Source of the DNA: UBA10205 sp964373815
Lineage (GTDB): Archaea; Iainarchaeota; Iainarchaeia; Iainarchaeales; Iainarchaeaceae
Reading direction: 5' to 3'
NCBI GenBank assembly: GCA_964373815.1
Contig: CAYJWI010000005.1
Coordinates: 1 to 58,162 of the forward strand
Length of the DNA stretch: 58,162 nucleotides
The translations under genes and the position numbers were made by a program. Position 1 is the first letter of the stretch. Every line of letters begins with the position of its first letter. The notes under the pieces are model-generated. The model was not told the origin of the DNA. It did not search any database and worked only from the letters and a program-made list of their open reading frames with translations. Positions 47,295-56,239 of this stretch are shown here, one piece after another.

Positions 47295-47726
47295 CTATTC
47301 CCTTGTGTTGTGCACAATCCCGAGCTCCTCGTCGATTTCAATCGCGGTCTTTTTCATTTTCGCGAAGATGCGCTCTATGTCCTCCTCGATTTCCTCTATC
47401 GTGCGGAACATGGATTTCGAGCGCGAAATGTAAAAACGCCCCTGCCGAACTATGAGCCCCGAGCGCATGAGGTTGTTCAGGTGGTTTATTATCGAGCCCC
47501 TGCTCATGCCCACCCGCTCCGCGATTGCTGTGGATGTTAGGGCCTCCCCTTTCTCCGTTGCCTTGACTATTTCCTTAAAAACCGAAGAAGCCGTCTTTTC
47601 CCGGTCAATCGGCTCGAAAAAGCCGAGGGACTGGCAAATCCAGTCAAGCTCGTCGATTTGCTGCTTTGCAAAAGGGCGCTCCACTTTCCTTATAACTATC
47701 TTGAAGCCCTGCCTTTGCGGTTCCAT
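47295..47726 (-). CDS. winged-helix transcription regulator, divergent from grpE
   Basis: 143 residues. The helix-turn-helix is clear: ALTSTAIAERVGMSRGSIINHLNNLMRSGLIVRQGRFYISR, then a C-terminal helix (FRTIEEIEEDIERIFAKMKK). The N-terminal 55 residues are a separate small domain. Its gene is divergent from grpE-dnaK-dnaJ with a perfect palindrome between them, so it is a good candidate for the heat-shock repressor. That role is inference from context. A shared TATA sits at leaderless distance. Confidence 0.75.
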   Translation of the reverse strand: MEPQRQGFKIVIRKVERPFAKQQIDELDWICQSLGFFEPIDREKTASSVFKEIVKATEKGEALTSTAIAERVGMSRGSIINHLNNLMRSGLIVRQGRFYISRSKSMFRTIEEIEEDIERIFAKMKKTAIEIDEELGIVHNTRE

Positions 47727-47748
47727 GAAAAAAAGTTGCGGGAAAAAG

Positions 47749-47757
47749 CTTTAAAAA
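47749..47757. promoter_or_regulatory. TATA element between the regulator gene and grpE
   Basis: CTTTAAAAA reads as a TATA box in both directions. On the minus strand it is about 23-31 bases from the regulator's ATG (leaderless). On the plus strand it would start transcription near 47780, at the palindrome below. Confidence 0.5.
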
Positions 47758-47782
47758 CCCTTTGATTAAAGAAGTGTGTAAA

Positions 47783-47801
47783 TGACTAAGGAATTTAGTC
47801 A
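47783..47801. promoter_or_regulatory. palindromic operator upstream of grpE
   Basis: TGACTAA-GGAAT-TTAGTCA is a perfect 7-bp inverted repeat. It lies where grpE transcription should start, about 25-30 bases after the TATA box. A dimeric winged-helix protein bound here would block transcription of the chaperone operon. Confidence 0.6.
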
Positions 47802-47828
47802 CTTTTCAGGTTTTTCTGGTGGTTTTTG

Positions 47829-48431
47829 ATGGATAAGGGCGAAAATGGGCCAAAGCAAAAGCACCACGAAACGCATGAAAAGGCAGGGGGGCAAAAAGCG
47901 CAGGAAGCAAAAGGCAGCTTGAAAGATGGGGGAGAAGCGCAGGGGAAGAAAACCGTGGGCGAAGCGGGGCAGGCAGAAGAGCTAAGGAATCTAAATGAGG
48001 AGTACAAGGAAACCCTCCAGAGGCTGCAGGCGGAGTTCGAGAATTACAGGAAAAGGGCCGAAAAGGAAGGCTCGGAGTTCCTAAAGCTCGCCAATGCAAA
48101 GCTCATTGAAAATTTCCTCCCAATCGTGGATTCAATGGAGACCGCAATAAAGCAGGCGGAGAAAGCAGGCAACGCTGAAATGAAGGCAGGGTTCGCTTCC
48201 GTACTAAAGCAATTCATGCAAACGCTAGAGAAGAACGGGGTTCGCAGGATTGAGAGCACGGGAAAAAAATTCGACCACGCGCTGCACGAAGTCCTCATGG
48301 CAGGAAAGGAAGAAGGGAAGGCGGACGAAGAGGTGCTCGAGGAATTCCAGAAAGGCTACACCCTGCACGGAAAAATGTTAAGGCCTGCGAAAGTTAAGGT
48401 GAACAAGAGGGATGAAAAAATTGGCAATTAA
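47829..48431 (+). CDS. grpE: GrpE nucleotide exchange factor
   Basis: 200 residues from the ATG at 47829 (GGTGG six bases upstream). The first 55 residues are a low-complexity Lys/Glu/Gly/His stretch. The long coiled-coil (EEYKETLQRLQAEFENYRKRAEKE) and the C-terminal EVLEEFQKGYTLHGKMLRPAKV are GrpE hallmarks. First gene of grpE-dnaK-dnaJ; in archaea this system came from bacteria by transfer. Confidence 0.95.
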   Translation: MDKGENGPKQKHHETHEKAGGQKAQEAKGSLKDGGEAQGKKTVGEAGQAEELRNLNEEYKETLQRLQAEFENYRKRAEKEGSEFLKLANAKLIENFLPIVDSMETAIKQAEKAGNAEMKAGFASVLKQFMQTLEKNGVRRIESTGKKFDHALHEVLMAGKEEGKADEEVLEEFQKGYTLHGKMLRPAKVKVNKRDEKIGN

Positions 48432-48468
48432 TCATTTATTTCAAAATGGAAAATCGGAGGGATGAAAA

Positions 48469-50316
48469 ATGGGAAAGATAATAGGGATTGATTTGGGAAC
48501 ATCGAACTCGGCAGCCGCTTTCATGGAGGCTGGAAAGCCGAAGATAATACCGTCCGCCGAAGGGAACACTGTTTACGGAAAGGCATTCCCGAGCGTTGTC
48601 GCGTTTACAAAGGACGGTCAGCTCCTCGTGGGCGAGCCTGCAAGAAGGCAGGCAATCACGAATCCCCAGAGGACCTTTTTCGGGTTCAAGAGGAAAATGG
48701 GGACAGACCACAAGTACAAGGCAGGGGACAAAGAGTACACTCCCCAGCAGCTCTCGGCGTTCGTTCTCCAGAAAATAAAGAAGGATGCGGAGGAATTCCT
48801 TGGCCAGAAAGTCGAGAAAGCGGTCATTACCGTGCCAGCTTACTTTGACGACAACCAGAGGCAGGCGACAAAGGATGCGGGCGCAATCGCGGGGCTTGAA
48901 GTTGTGAGGATAATCAACGAGCCTACCGCGGCATCAATGGCTTACGGAATCGACAAGAAAAACCAGGATTTCAAGATACTCGTATTCGACCTCGGGGGCG
49001 GAACACTCGATGTCACCATAATGGAATACGAGCATGGAGTATTCGAAGTAAGGAGCACTTCTGGAGATACCCAGCTCGGCGGAAGGGACATGGATGATGC
49101 AATCATAAATTACCTTGTCAAGGATTTCAAGGCAAAGGAAGGCGTAGACCTCTCGAAGGACCACACCGCGATGCAGAGGGTAAACGAGGCCGCGGAAAAG
49201 GCAAAGATAGAGCTCTCAACAGTGCTCGAAACCGAAATAAACCTCCCATACATCACCGCTACGAATGAAGGGCCGAAGCATCTGCAGATGAAAATCAACA
49301 GGGCAAAGCTCGAAGAGCTCATCTCGCCTATTGTGAAGAGATGCGCAAAGCCAGTGCAGCAGGCGCTCGCTGACGCGAAAATGACGCCCGCAGACATTAG
49401 CAAAATAATACTTGTGGGCGGGCCTACAAGGATGCCGATTGTCCAGCAGTTCGTTGAGAAGGAAATAGGGACCAAGGTCGAGAGGGGAATAGACCCAATG
49501 GAGTGCGTGGCAACGGGCGCCGCAATACAGGCGGGGGTTCTTGCAGGCGAAGTTAAGGACGTGCTCCTTCTGGATGTTACCCCGCTAAGCCTTGGAATAG
49601 AAACGCTCGGCGGTGTTTTCACAAAGCTCATTGAGAGAAACACCACAATCCCTACCAAAAAGAGCCAGGTATTCTCAACGGCATCGGAAAACCAGCCAGC
49701 GGTTGACATACACGTCCTGCAAGGAGAGAGGCCAATGGCTTCGGATAACAAGACCCTTGGAAGATTCCAGCTTGTAGGAATACCGCCAGCACCAAGGGGG
49801 GTTCCGCAGGTCGAGGTCACATTCGATATAGATGCGAACGGCATTGTGCATGTAAAGGCGAAGGACCTCGGCACAGGAAAAGAGCAGAGCGTGAAGATTG
49901 TCGCATCGCAAAAACTAAGCGAAGAAGAAATAGAGAAAATGAAAAAGGATGCCGAGGCGCACGAAGCCGAGGACAAGAAAATCAAGGAAGAGGTCGAAAC
50001 CGTGAACAATGCGGACGCGATGGCCTATAGCACCGACAAGGCGCTCGAGGAGATGAAGGGAAAAATCCCAGAAGGCAAGCTCTCTAGCATCAAGGCCCAC
50101 AATGAGGAACTGAAGAAGCTTTTGGGCGGCGAGAAGAAGGATGCCGCGAAAATAAAGGCAAAGCTCGAGGAACTCAACAAGGAAGTGCAGCAGGCGAGCA
50201 CAGAGCTCTACAAGAAGGCGCAGCAGGGCGGCGAGGAAAACCAGAAGCAGGGGAAAGGCGGGGATGGAAAGGTAGTCGATGCTGAGTTCACGGAAGAAGA
50301 CAAGGAAAAGAAATGA
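48469..50316 (+). CDS. dnaK: Hsp70 chaperone DnaK
   Basis: 615 residues. GIDLGTSNSAAAFMEAG, VPAYFDDNQRQATKDAG, VFDLGGGTLDVTIME and ILVGGPTRMPIVQQFV mark the ATPase domain. The substrate-binding domain begins near residue 385 after the LLLDVTPLSLGIE linker. The C-terminal lid ends in EFTEEDKEKK. Confidence 0.98.
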   Translation: MGKIIGIDLGTSNSAAAFMEAGKPKIIPSAEGNTVYGKAFPSVVAFTKDGQLLVGEPARRQAITNPQRTFFGFKRKMGTDHKYKAGDKEYTPQQLSAFVLQKIKKDAEEFLGQKVEKAVITVPAYFDDNQRQATKDAGAIAGLEVVRIINEPTAASMAYGIDKKNQDFKILVFDLGGGTLDVTIMEYEHGVFEVRSTSGDTQLGGRDMDDAIINYLVKDFKAKEGVDLSKDHTAMQRVNEAAEKAKIELSTVLETEINLPYITATNEGPKHLQMKINRAKLEELISPIVKRCAKPVQQALADAKMTPADISKIILVGGPTRMPIVQQFVEKEIGTKVERGIDPMECVATGAAIQAGVLAGEVKDVLLLDVTPLSLGIETLGGVFTKLIERNTTIPTKKSQVFSTASENQPAVDIHVLQGERPMASDNKTLGRFQLVGIPPAPRGVPQVEVTFDIDANGIVHVKAKDLGTGKEQSVKIVASQKLSEEEIEKMKKDAEAHEAEDKKIKEEVETVNNADAMAYSTDKALEEMKGKIPEGKLSSIKAHNEELKKLLGGEKKDAAKIKAKLEELNKEVQQASTELYKKAQQGGEENQKQGKGGDGKVVDAEFTEEDKEKK

Positions 50317-50392
50317 GTCTTAAAGTGCTTCAACAAGGCGGAAGAAGGGTTAAATTCCCTTCTTCCTTCCACTTTCAAACAAGGTTTTTCCC

Positions 50393-51538
50393 ATGCCAAA
50401 AGACTACTACGAAATACTTGGTGTTCCGCGCGGCACTGGCGCTGAAGAGATAAAAAAAGCCTACAAGGATCTCGCGAAAAAATACCACCCCGACCTCAAC
50501 AAGGAAAAGGGCGCGGAAGAGAAATTCAAGGAAGTCCAGCACGCATACTCCGTGCTCGGGGATGCGCAGAAGAGGCGCAACTACGACCAGTTCGGAGCCG
50601 AATCAGAAAAATTCTCCGGCTTCGGCGGCTTTGACGCGGGCGGGTTCCAGAACGCCGAATTCGATTTTTCCGACATATTCGACTCCTTTGGCTTCGGCAG
50701 GGGGTTTTCGGATGTTTTCGGCGAACAATTTTCAGGAAGGCGCCATAGGGGGCCGAAGAGGGGCGAGGACATAGCAGTCAGGCTCAACCTCTCATTCGAA
50801 GAAGCCGCGTTCGGCGAGAAAAAAGAAATAGAACTTGAGAGGGTCGAAGAGTGTGAGAATTGTTCTGGCAGCGGCGCAAAGCCGGGCACCAAAAAAGAGG
50901 AGTGCAGTGTGTGCAGGGGCAGCGGGGTTGAGAGGCAGACCCGCAAGATGGGGCCTTTTGGCGTAATGCAGACGCAGACAACCTGCAGGAGATGCAAAGG
51001 CACGGGAGAGACTTTTTCAGACCCCTGCCCAGAGTGCTCCGGAAGAGGGAATGTGCGCAAGCGCAAAAAAATCACGGTTACAATACCCGAAGGGATTGAT
51101 ACAGGCCAGCAGCTGCGCCTCTCGGGACAGGGAAATTACGGCGAGCACGGAGCTTCGAGGGGCGACCTTATCGCAATAATCTATGTCGAGCCGCACGAGA
51201 TATTCAAGCGCGACGGCGAGGACATTTTCATGGAAGTGCCGCTCTCGTTTAGCGAGGCGGCGCTGGGGGCGACCATAGAGGTTCCCACGCTCAAGGGAAA
51301 GGCGAATCTCAAAGTGCCTGCAGGAACCCAGCCGAGCACCGTTTTCAAGATGGCGGGAAAGGGGATAAAGGCGGTGAACGCAAGCCATCGCGGAGACCAG
51401 TACGTGAAGGCAATCCTGCGCACGCCTGAAAAGCTTTCCAAAAAAGAGAGGGAGTTTTTCGAAAAGCTCTCCGAAGAGGAGAGCATATCCAAGAGCAGGA
51501 AAAGCTTCTTCTCGCGGTTCAAGGACATGTTCGGGTAG
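50393..51538 (+). CDS. dnaJ: Hsp40 co-chaperone DnaJ
   Basis: 381 residues. J domain with HPD (KKYHPDLNKEKG), a Gly/Phe region (FSGFGGFDAGGF), four zinc-finger repeats (CENCSGSG, CSVCRGSG, CRRCKGTG, CPECSGRG) and the C-terminal substrate domains. Type A DnaJ. About 75 bases after dnaK. Confidence 0.98.
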   Translation: MPKDYYEILGVPRGTGAEEIKKAYKDLAKKYHPDLNKEKGAEEKFKEVQHAYSVLGDAQKRRNYDQFGAESEKFSGFGGFDAGGFQNAEFDFSDIFDSFGFGRGFSDVFGEQFSGRRHRGPKRGEDIAVRLNLSFEEAAFGEKKEIELERVEECENCSGSGAKPGTKKEECSVCRGSGVERQTRKMGPFGVMQTQTTCRRCKGTGETFSDPCPECSGRGNVRKRKKITVTIPEGIDTGQQLRLSGQGNYGEHGASRGDLIAIIYVEPHEIFKRDGEDIFMEVPLSFSEAALGATIEVPTLKGKANLKVPAGTQPSTVFKMAGKGIKAVNASHRGDQYVKAILRTPEKLSKKEREFFEKLSEEESISKSRKSFFSRFKDMFG

Positions 51539-52189
51539 TCAGAGGTCTTTTACAAAATGCTCTCCGAGCGCCACATAGCCGCGCTCCCGGACAACGCCCA
51601 TTACAAGCTTTAAAATGCGCTCCTGTATTTGCGCCTTTTCAATTCCCGGGCTTGCCAGCCCCACTATAGGTTCATTAAAACTGCGAAGAGTCCTAGGGTC
51701 TCTTATCCTTACCCTTGAATAACCAGCCCTTCTTGCAGTGTTTTCGACTATTTCGGCAATGTAGCCGGACCACCTGCGCCCCGTCACACTATCGAAACTG
51801 GAAAGGGTAGGCTGGGAGCCCTTGGATCCCTGAAAGGTTTCTATGTCCACGCTTTCCGCAGTGAAATTAATCGGCACTTCAGCATGGAAAGGCATTATGT
51901 GCGTGTTAGGCCACGATTCGCGTTCCTGCATGGGGCCGGGGCGAAGATGCCTCACACAGAGGCCAACGGCAATTTTTGACTCTCCGACCGCAGAGCCTAT
52001 TGCTATCAAGAATCTTCTCCTTTTTTTCCCAGGGATTTCGGTTGGCTTGAATGCAGTTATGAAAGGTACAGCATGCCTGTATTCATCCCACCTTCCGCTG
52101 TTTTTAAGGTACCTTCTCCATAAAGAGAACCTGGGCATGCGCCAAGCAATGGAAGCGGAAAGCCTCGCCACCCTCTTTTTCCAGGGCAT
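51539..52189 (-). CDS. conserved-looking protein of unknown function
   Basis: 216 residues. Arg-rich N-terminus (MPWKKRVARLSASIAWRMPR), then a mixed alpha/beta region with RRRFLIAIGSAVGESKIAVGLCVRHLRPGPM and RRAGYSRVRIRDPRTLRSFNEPIVGLASPG. No transmembrane helix and no motif I recognise. A TATA-like CTAAATATATC lies about 20-30 bases upstream on this strand (52209-52219), supporting a real leaderless gene. Its stop abuts the dnaJ stop. Confidence 0.55.
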   Translation of the reverse strand: MPWKKRVARLSASIAWRMPRFSLWRRYLKNSGRWDEYRHAVPFITAFKPTEIPGKKRRRFLIAIGSAVGESKIAVGLCVRHLRPGPMQERESWPNTHIMPFHAEVPINFTAESVDIETFQGSKGSQPTLSSFDSVTGRRWSGYIAEIVENTARRAGYSRVRIRDPRTLRSFNEPIVGLASPGIEKAQIQERILKLVMGVVRERGYVALGEHFVKDL

Positions 52190-52303
52190 GCATAGAAAAT
52201 GCAGGTGATATATTTAGGGTTTGCTGCCAAATCCCTGGAAATGCGGGCAGTGAATCACTCTTTTAACCTTTATTCTATTGAATTTAATGAAAAGTGGTAG
52301 GCA

Positions 52304-54733
52304 ATGGCAGAGCAGAACGAATTCCTTGCAATGGAGAAAAAGTGGCAGGCCAAATGGGAGAAGGATTTGGTTTACGCCTTCGACCCAAAAAGGAAAGGGG
52401 CGGTTTTCAGCATTGACACCCCTCCGCCGACGGTTTCTGGAAGGATGCACCTCGGCCACGCGTTTTCATACGCGCAGGCGGACTTCATCGCGCGCTACAA
52501 GAGGATGAACGGCTACAACGTCTTCTACCCGTTCGGGCTCGACGACAACGGCCTTGCAACCGAGAGGCTTGTCGAAAAAAGCAGGAACATACGCGCAAAG
52601 GACTTCACGCGCGACCAGTTCATAAAAATCTGCCTAGAGGAGACCAAGAAACACGAAGACCTCATGATAAGCGACTTCAGGGGCCTCGGGCTCAGCGTCG
52701 ACTGGGAACTCCTGTACAGGACAATCGACAGCCTCGCGAGGAAAATATCCCAGAAAAGCTTTTTGGAAATTTACGCAAAAGGCAGGGCTTACCGCAAAGA
52801 AGCGCCGAGCATGTGGTGCCCCGCGTGCGAAACCGCAATCGCACAGGCAGAGCTCGAGGACATGGAGCAGGATAGCACCTTCAACGATGTCGCATTCAAG
52901 CTCGAGAACGGAAAGGACTTGGTGATCGCGACCACAAGGCCAGAGCTACTCCCGAGCTGCGTTGCGGTCTTCATCCATCCTTCGGACAAGAGGAAAAAGG
53001 AGCTGCTCGGGAAAAAAGTGCAGGTTCCGCTCTTCGGCCACTTCGTGAAAATATTAGAAGACGAAAGGGTTGACCCGCAAAAAGGCACAGGCATTGTGAT
53101 GTGCTGCACTTTCGGGGACCAGACAGACATGGAGTGGTATTTTGCGCACAGCCTCGAGCTGAAAATGAGCTTTACGCACGATGGCAAAATGACGAAACTC
53201 GCGGGAAAGTACGAAGGCAAAAAAATAAAGGAAGCGAGAAAGGAAATCCTCGCAGACCTCAAGGCGGCAGGCCTTATGCTTTCGCAAAAGCCCATAAGGC
53301 ACGCGGTGAAAGTGCATGAGAGGTGCAAGACGGAAATAGAGATAATGAACACAAAGCAGTGGTTCATCAAGTACCTCGACCTCAAGCAGGAATTCCTCAA
53401 AAAAGGGAAGGAGCTGCAATGGTTCCCAGAACACATGAGGGTGCGCTACGAGAACTGGATAAAGGGGCTGCAGTGGGACTGGAGCATCTCCAGGCAGAGG
53501 TTCTTCGGGGTGCCGTTCCCGGTATGGTACTGCAAAAAATGCGAAGAGATAATTGCCGCAGAGGAAAAGAGCCTCCCGGTTGACCCGATAGAGGACAGGC
53601 CAGCAGCCAAAAAGTGCCCAAAGTGCGGCTGCGCTGAATTCGTGCCGGAAAAGGATGTGCTTGACACGTGGATGACATCTTCGCTCACGCCACAAATAAA
53701 TTCCAGATGGGGCGAGGACGAGAAATGGCACAAAAAGATTTTCCCGATGAGCCTGCGGCCGCAGGCGCACGACATCATAACCCTCTGGGCATTCAACACG
53801 ATTGTAAAGGCCTACTTCCATGAAGGAAGGCTCCCGTGGAAAGACATAATGATTTCGGGCCACGCGCTCGACCCCAAGGGAAGGAAGATGTCAAAGAGCC
53901 TTGGAAATGCGGTGAACCCGGTTGAAATGGTGGAGAAATACTCGGCTGACATGCTCCGCTACTGGGCTGGCTCTGGCTCTCTTGGCGAGGACTTGCCGTT
54001 CCAGGAAAAGGAATTTGTCGCCGCAAAAAAATTCATGACAAAGCTAAAGAACGCGTCCTCGTTTGTTGCCATGAAAACATCAGGGGCGAAGGCGGAGGAT
54101 ATCACAAAGGAAAAGAAGAATATGCGCGAAACAGACAAATGGATACTTAGCAGATTCTGTGGAGTGAAAAAAGAGGCGACAAGGGCGCTTGAGACTTACG
54201 AATTCTCCAAGGCGCTGAATGCGCTCAGGAATTTTTTCTGGCTCGAATTCGCCGACTTTTACATAGAGCAAGTAAAGCACAGGGTCTATAGCGAAGAGGA
54301 CAAGTCGGCAAAGGCGGCAAAAGCCGTGCTCGCGAAAATAAACACCGAGCTGCTCAAAATGCTCTCGCCATTCATACCGCACATAACCGAAGAAATTTTC
54401 CAATCGAGCTTTGGGGGATACGCAAAGGAAAAATCCATCCACCTCGAGCAGTGGCCGGAAACAGAGGAAGACTTGATTGATGGCAAGGCGGAGAAAGCGG
54501 GGGAAATCGCAAAGGACGTCATTTCCGCGATAAGAAAGCACAAGACCGGGAAGGGGCTTGCAATGAACGCCGAAATAGGGAATGTGGAGGTTTTCCTTGA
54601 AAAGGATTCCGAAAAGCTTTTCGAAAAAGTCAAGGAAGACGTCATGCAGACAATGAAAGTTAAGGGACTGTCAGTTTCAAAAGGGAAAGGCGGCACTGCG
54701 GTAAAAGAGGGGCTTGGGATAGAGATAAGCTGA
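52304..54733 (+). CDS. valS: valyl-tRNA synthetase
   Basis: 809 residues. TPPPTVSGRMHLGHAFSYAQ (HIGH region), NVFYPFGLDDNGLATERLVE, TWMTSSLTPQINSRWG and GRKMSKSLGNAVNP (KMSKS) identify ValRS. Two Cys pairs (WCPAC; YCKKC..KCPKCGC) likely bind zinc. The CP1 editing domain is present (ATTRPELLPSCVAVFIHP). Compact C-terminus with no long coiled-coil arm, as in archaeal forms. Confidence 0.96.
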   Translation: MAEQNEFLAMEKKWQAKWEKDLVYAFDPKRKGAVFSIDTPPPTVSGRMHLGHAFSYAQADFIARYKRMNGYNVFYPFGLDDNGLATERLVEKSRNIRAKDFTRDQFIKICLEETKKHEDLMISDFRGLGLSVDWELLYRTIDSLARKISQKSFLEIYAKGRAYRKEAPSMWCPACETAIAQAELEDMEQDSTFNDVAFKLENGKDLVIATTRPELLPSCVAVFIHPSDKRKKELLGKKVQVPLFGHFVKILEDERVDPQKGTGIVMCCTFGDQTDMEWYFAHSLELKMSFTHDGKMTKLAGKYEGKKIKEARKEILADLKAAGLMLSQKPIRHAVKVHERCKTEIEIMNTKQWFIKYLDLKQEFLKKGKELQWFPEHMRVRYENWIKGLQWDWSISRQRFFGVPFPVWYCKKCEEIIAAEEKSLPVDPIEDRPAAKKCPKCGCAEFVPEKDVLDTWMTSSLTPQINSRWGEDEKWHKKIFPMSLRPQAHDIITLWAFNTIVKAYFHEGRLPWKDIMISGHALDPKGRKMSKSLGNAVNPVEMVEKYSADMLRYWAGSGSLGEDLPFQEKEFVAAKKFMTKLKNASSFVAMKTSGAKAEDITKEKKNMRETDKWILSRFCGVKKEATRALETYEFSKALNALRNFFWLEFADFYIEQVKHRVYSEEDKSAKAAKAVLAKINTELLKMLSPFIPHITEEIFQSSFGGYAKEKSIHLEQWPETEEDLIDGKAEKAGEIAKDVISAIRKHKTGKGLAMNAEIGNVEVFLEKDSEKLFEKVKEDVMQTMKVKGLSVSKGKGGTAVKEGLGIEIS

Positions 54734-54844
54734 AAGACTTAATTGTAACTTGAAAGGCAGTTGAGCGCCCAAAAAAGAATTGCGAAAGGCCATGAAAGCG
54801 GAAACATTAATAAAGATGGAAAAGCAAAAACAAACAGTGGTAAG

Positions 54845-55363
54845 ATGGAAATAAAGAAGATTATTGCAGTGCTGGTGATACTCGCGCTCGCCTACCTCGC
54901 GGGGCAGCAGCTCGGGATTATAGGCGCAAACACGGAGAAGATAAAACAAATTGACAAAAAGTACGGGATAAGCGGGGCGAAACTAACTCCCGCTACGATT
55001 GATGAAGTGAGAAACAACTTTGATGATTTGTCTGGCATACACACAGCCAATGCAGATGAAGAGAATCTTTTTGACACAAAACGGGCACTCCTGAACATGC
55101 AGGAACAAACGCTGCTTTTTATTCAGGACACAAGAAAAATAAATTTGGAAGCGCCTAATTGCGCCCCGGGGGGGTATGCACAAAACGCAAAACTGCACGC
55201 AAGCCAGGCACTTGCTGATGCGAAGCAGGCAATAGATTACAAGAAAAAAATAGCCAATCTCAAGGGTTTCGAATATATCACGGGGGCAAGTTTTGACGCC
55301 ACCATGAAAAACGTGGTAGAATCCCTAAGCGCCTCGGTACAGGCGCTCGAAGGGCTCTGCTAA
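54845..55363 (+). CDS. N-terminally anchored protein of unknown function
   Basis: 172 residues from the ATG at 54845; the frame is open from further up, but a TATA-like CATTAATAAAG (54804-54814) lies about 30-40 bases before this ATG. One N-terminal transmembrane helix (IIAVLVILALAYLAGQQLG), then a soluble helical domain with two Cys (APNCAPGG and the C-terminal EGLC). Not recognised. Confidence 0.55.
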   Translation: MEIKKIIAVLVILALAYLAGQQLGIIGANTEKIKQIDKKYGISGAKLTPATIDEVRNNFDDLSGIHTANADEENLFDTKRALLNMQEQTLLFIQDTRKINLEAPNCAPGGYAQNAKLHASQALADAKQAIDYKKKIANLKGFEYITGASFDATMKNVVESLSASVQALEGLC

Positions 55364-55371
55364 GTGTTTTT

Positions 55372-55980
55372 ATGGGACTTATAAAGCAGGGGGCGGAAGC
55401 AAAGCTCTTTGCCGGCAAATACCTCGGAAAAAAATGCGTAGTGAAAGTGCGCGAAGAAAAAAAATACCGCGAAAAAAGCCTCGATGAGAGGATACTTGCC
55501 GGGAGGATGCGCACAGAATGCGCACTGCTCTCAAGGGCGAAAAAGGCAGGGGTAAGGACCCCGATTATATGGAAAATCGATTTCAAAGGGAGGGCGATAA
55601 CTACGGAGTACATTGCAGGGACAACGCTCAAAGCGGCCCTGCAAAAAAAATCCGGCAGCGGGAGGCTTTGCGGCAAGCTCGGCAGGGAAATAGCAAAATT
55701 GCACTCCGCGGACATCGTGCATGGGGACCTTACCACCAGCAACGTTCTTCTGCATAAAAACGGCCTGGTTTTCCTCGACTTCGGTTTGGGCGAAGTCAGC
55801 TCGAAAGTAGAGGAAAAGGCGGTTGATTTGCTCTCGCTCAAAAAAACTTTCCTCTCGACCCACTTCAGGATAGCGGAAAAGTGGGGGACCATCTGCAAAG
55901 CCTACTCCGAAGGGTTCGAAGGGGCACGGGAAGTGCTGGGCAAGCTGGAGGAAGCCGAAGGCCGTGCAAGGTATTATTGA
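55372..55980 (+). CDS. bud32: KEOPS subunit Bud32, atypical small kinase/ATPase
   Basis: 202 residues. GAEAKLFAGKYLGKKCVVKVREEKKYR, HGDLTTSNVLL (catalytic loop) and DFGLGEVSSKVEEKAVDLLSLKK match Bud32. It supports t6A formation by Kae1. In several archaea it is fused to Kae1; here it is free-standing and about 9 kb away. Confidence 0.95.
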   Translation: MGLIKQGAEAKLFAGKYLGKKCVVKVREEKKYREKSLDERILAGRMRTECALLSRAKKAGVRTPIIWKIDFKGRAITTEYIAGTTLKAALQKKSGSGRLCGKLGREIAKLHSADIVHGDLTTSNVLLHKNGLVFLDFGLGEVSSKVEEKAVDLLSLKKTFLSTHFRIAEKWGTICKAYSEGFEGAREVLGKLEEAEGRARYY

Positions 55981-55989
55981 GCTGGATTA

Positions 55990-56079
55990 TAGCAAACCAT
56001 GAAAGTTTTTCGGCATTTTGCATGGTTTGCTAGATAGCAGACCTGAAAAATCACCCGAATTACTTTATTGGTCTGCTAT
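55990..56079 (+). repeat. two back-to-back long hairpins with related arms
   Basis: Hairpin A: TAGCAAACCATG (55990-56001) pairs perfectly over 12 bp with CATGGTTTGCTA (56021-56032), loop 19 nt. Hairpin B: ATAGCAGACC (56034-56043) pairs over 10 bp with GGTCTGCTAT (56070-56079), loop 26 nt. One base separates them, and the arms of A and B are near copies (TAGCAAACC, TAGCAGACC). They lie just after bud32. Possible small RNA or mobile-element trace. Confidence 0.6.
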
Positions 56080-56114
56080 AGATGCCCCTTTTACTTTTCA
56101 AATTTTGAACAGCC

Positions 56115-56239
56115 AGCACCATTTATATACGTTTTTGTAGGGGATTTGGTATCCAGTTTTTGGAATTTGCTTTCGCTTTCCGACAGGGAGCGAAGGTGCC
56201 CGAGAGGGTTTTTGAAGGTTAAAGGGATTGTTGATAATT
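56115..56239 (+). promoter_or_regulatory. promoter and structured leader of uS15
   Basis: ATTTATATAC (about 56119-56128) is the TATA box. The leader of about 85 nt contains a hairpin TTCGCT..AGCGAA around 56169-56194 with further CC/GG pairing inside. The Shine-Dalgarno match before the ATG at 56240 is weak (AAAGGG, 13 bases away). Confidence 0.45.

Noticed and set aside
55990..56079. H/ACA guide RNA
   Set aside because: There is one base between the hairpins, so no H box, and no ACA at the expected place after the second stem.
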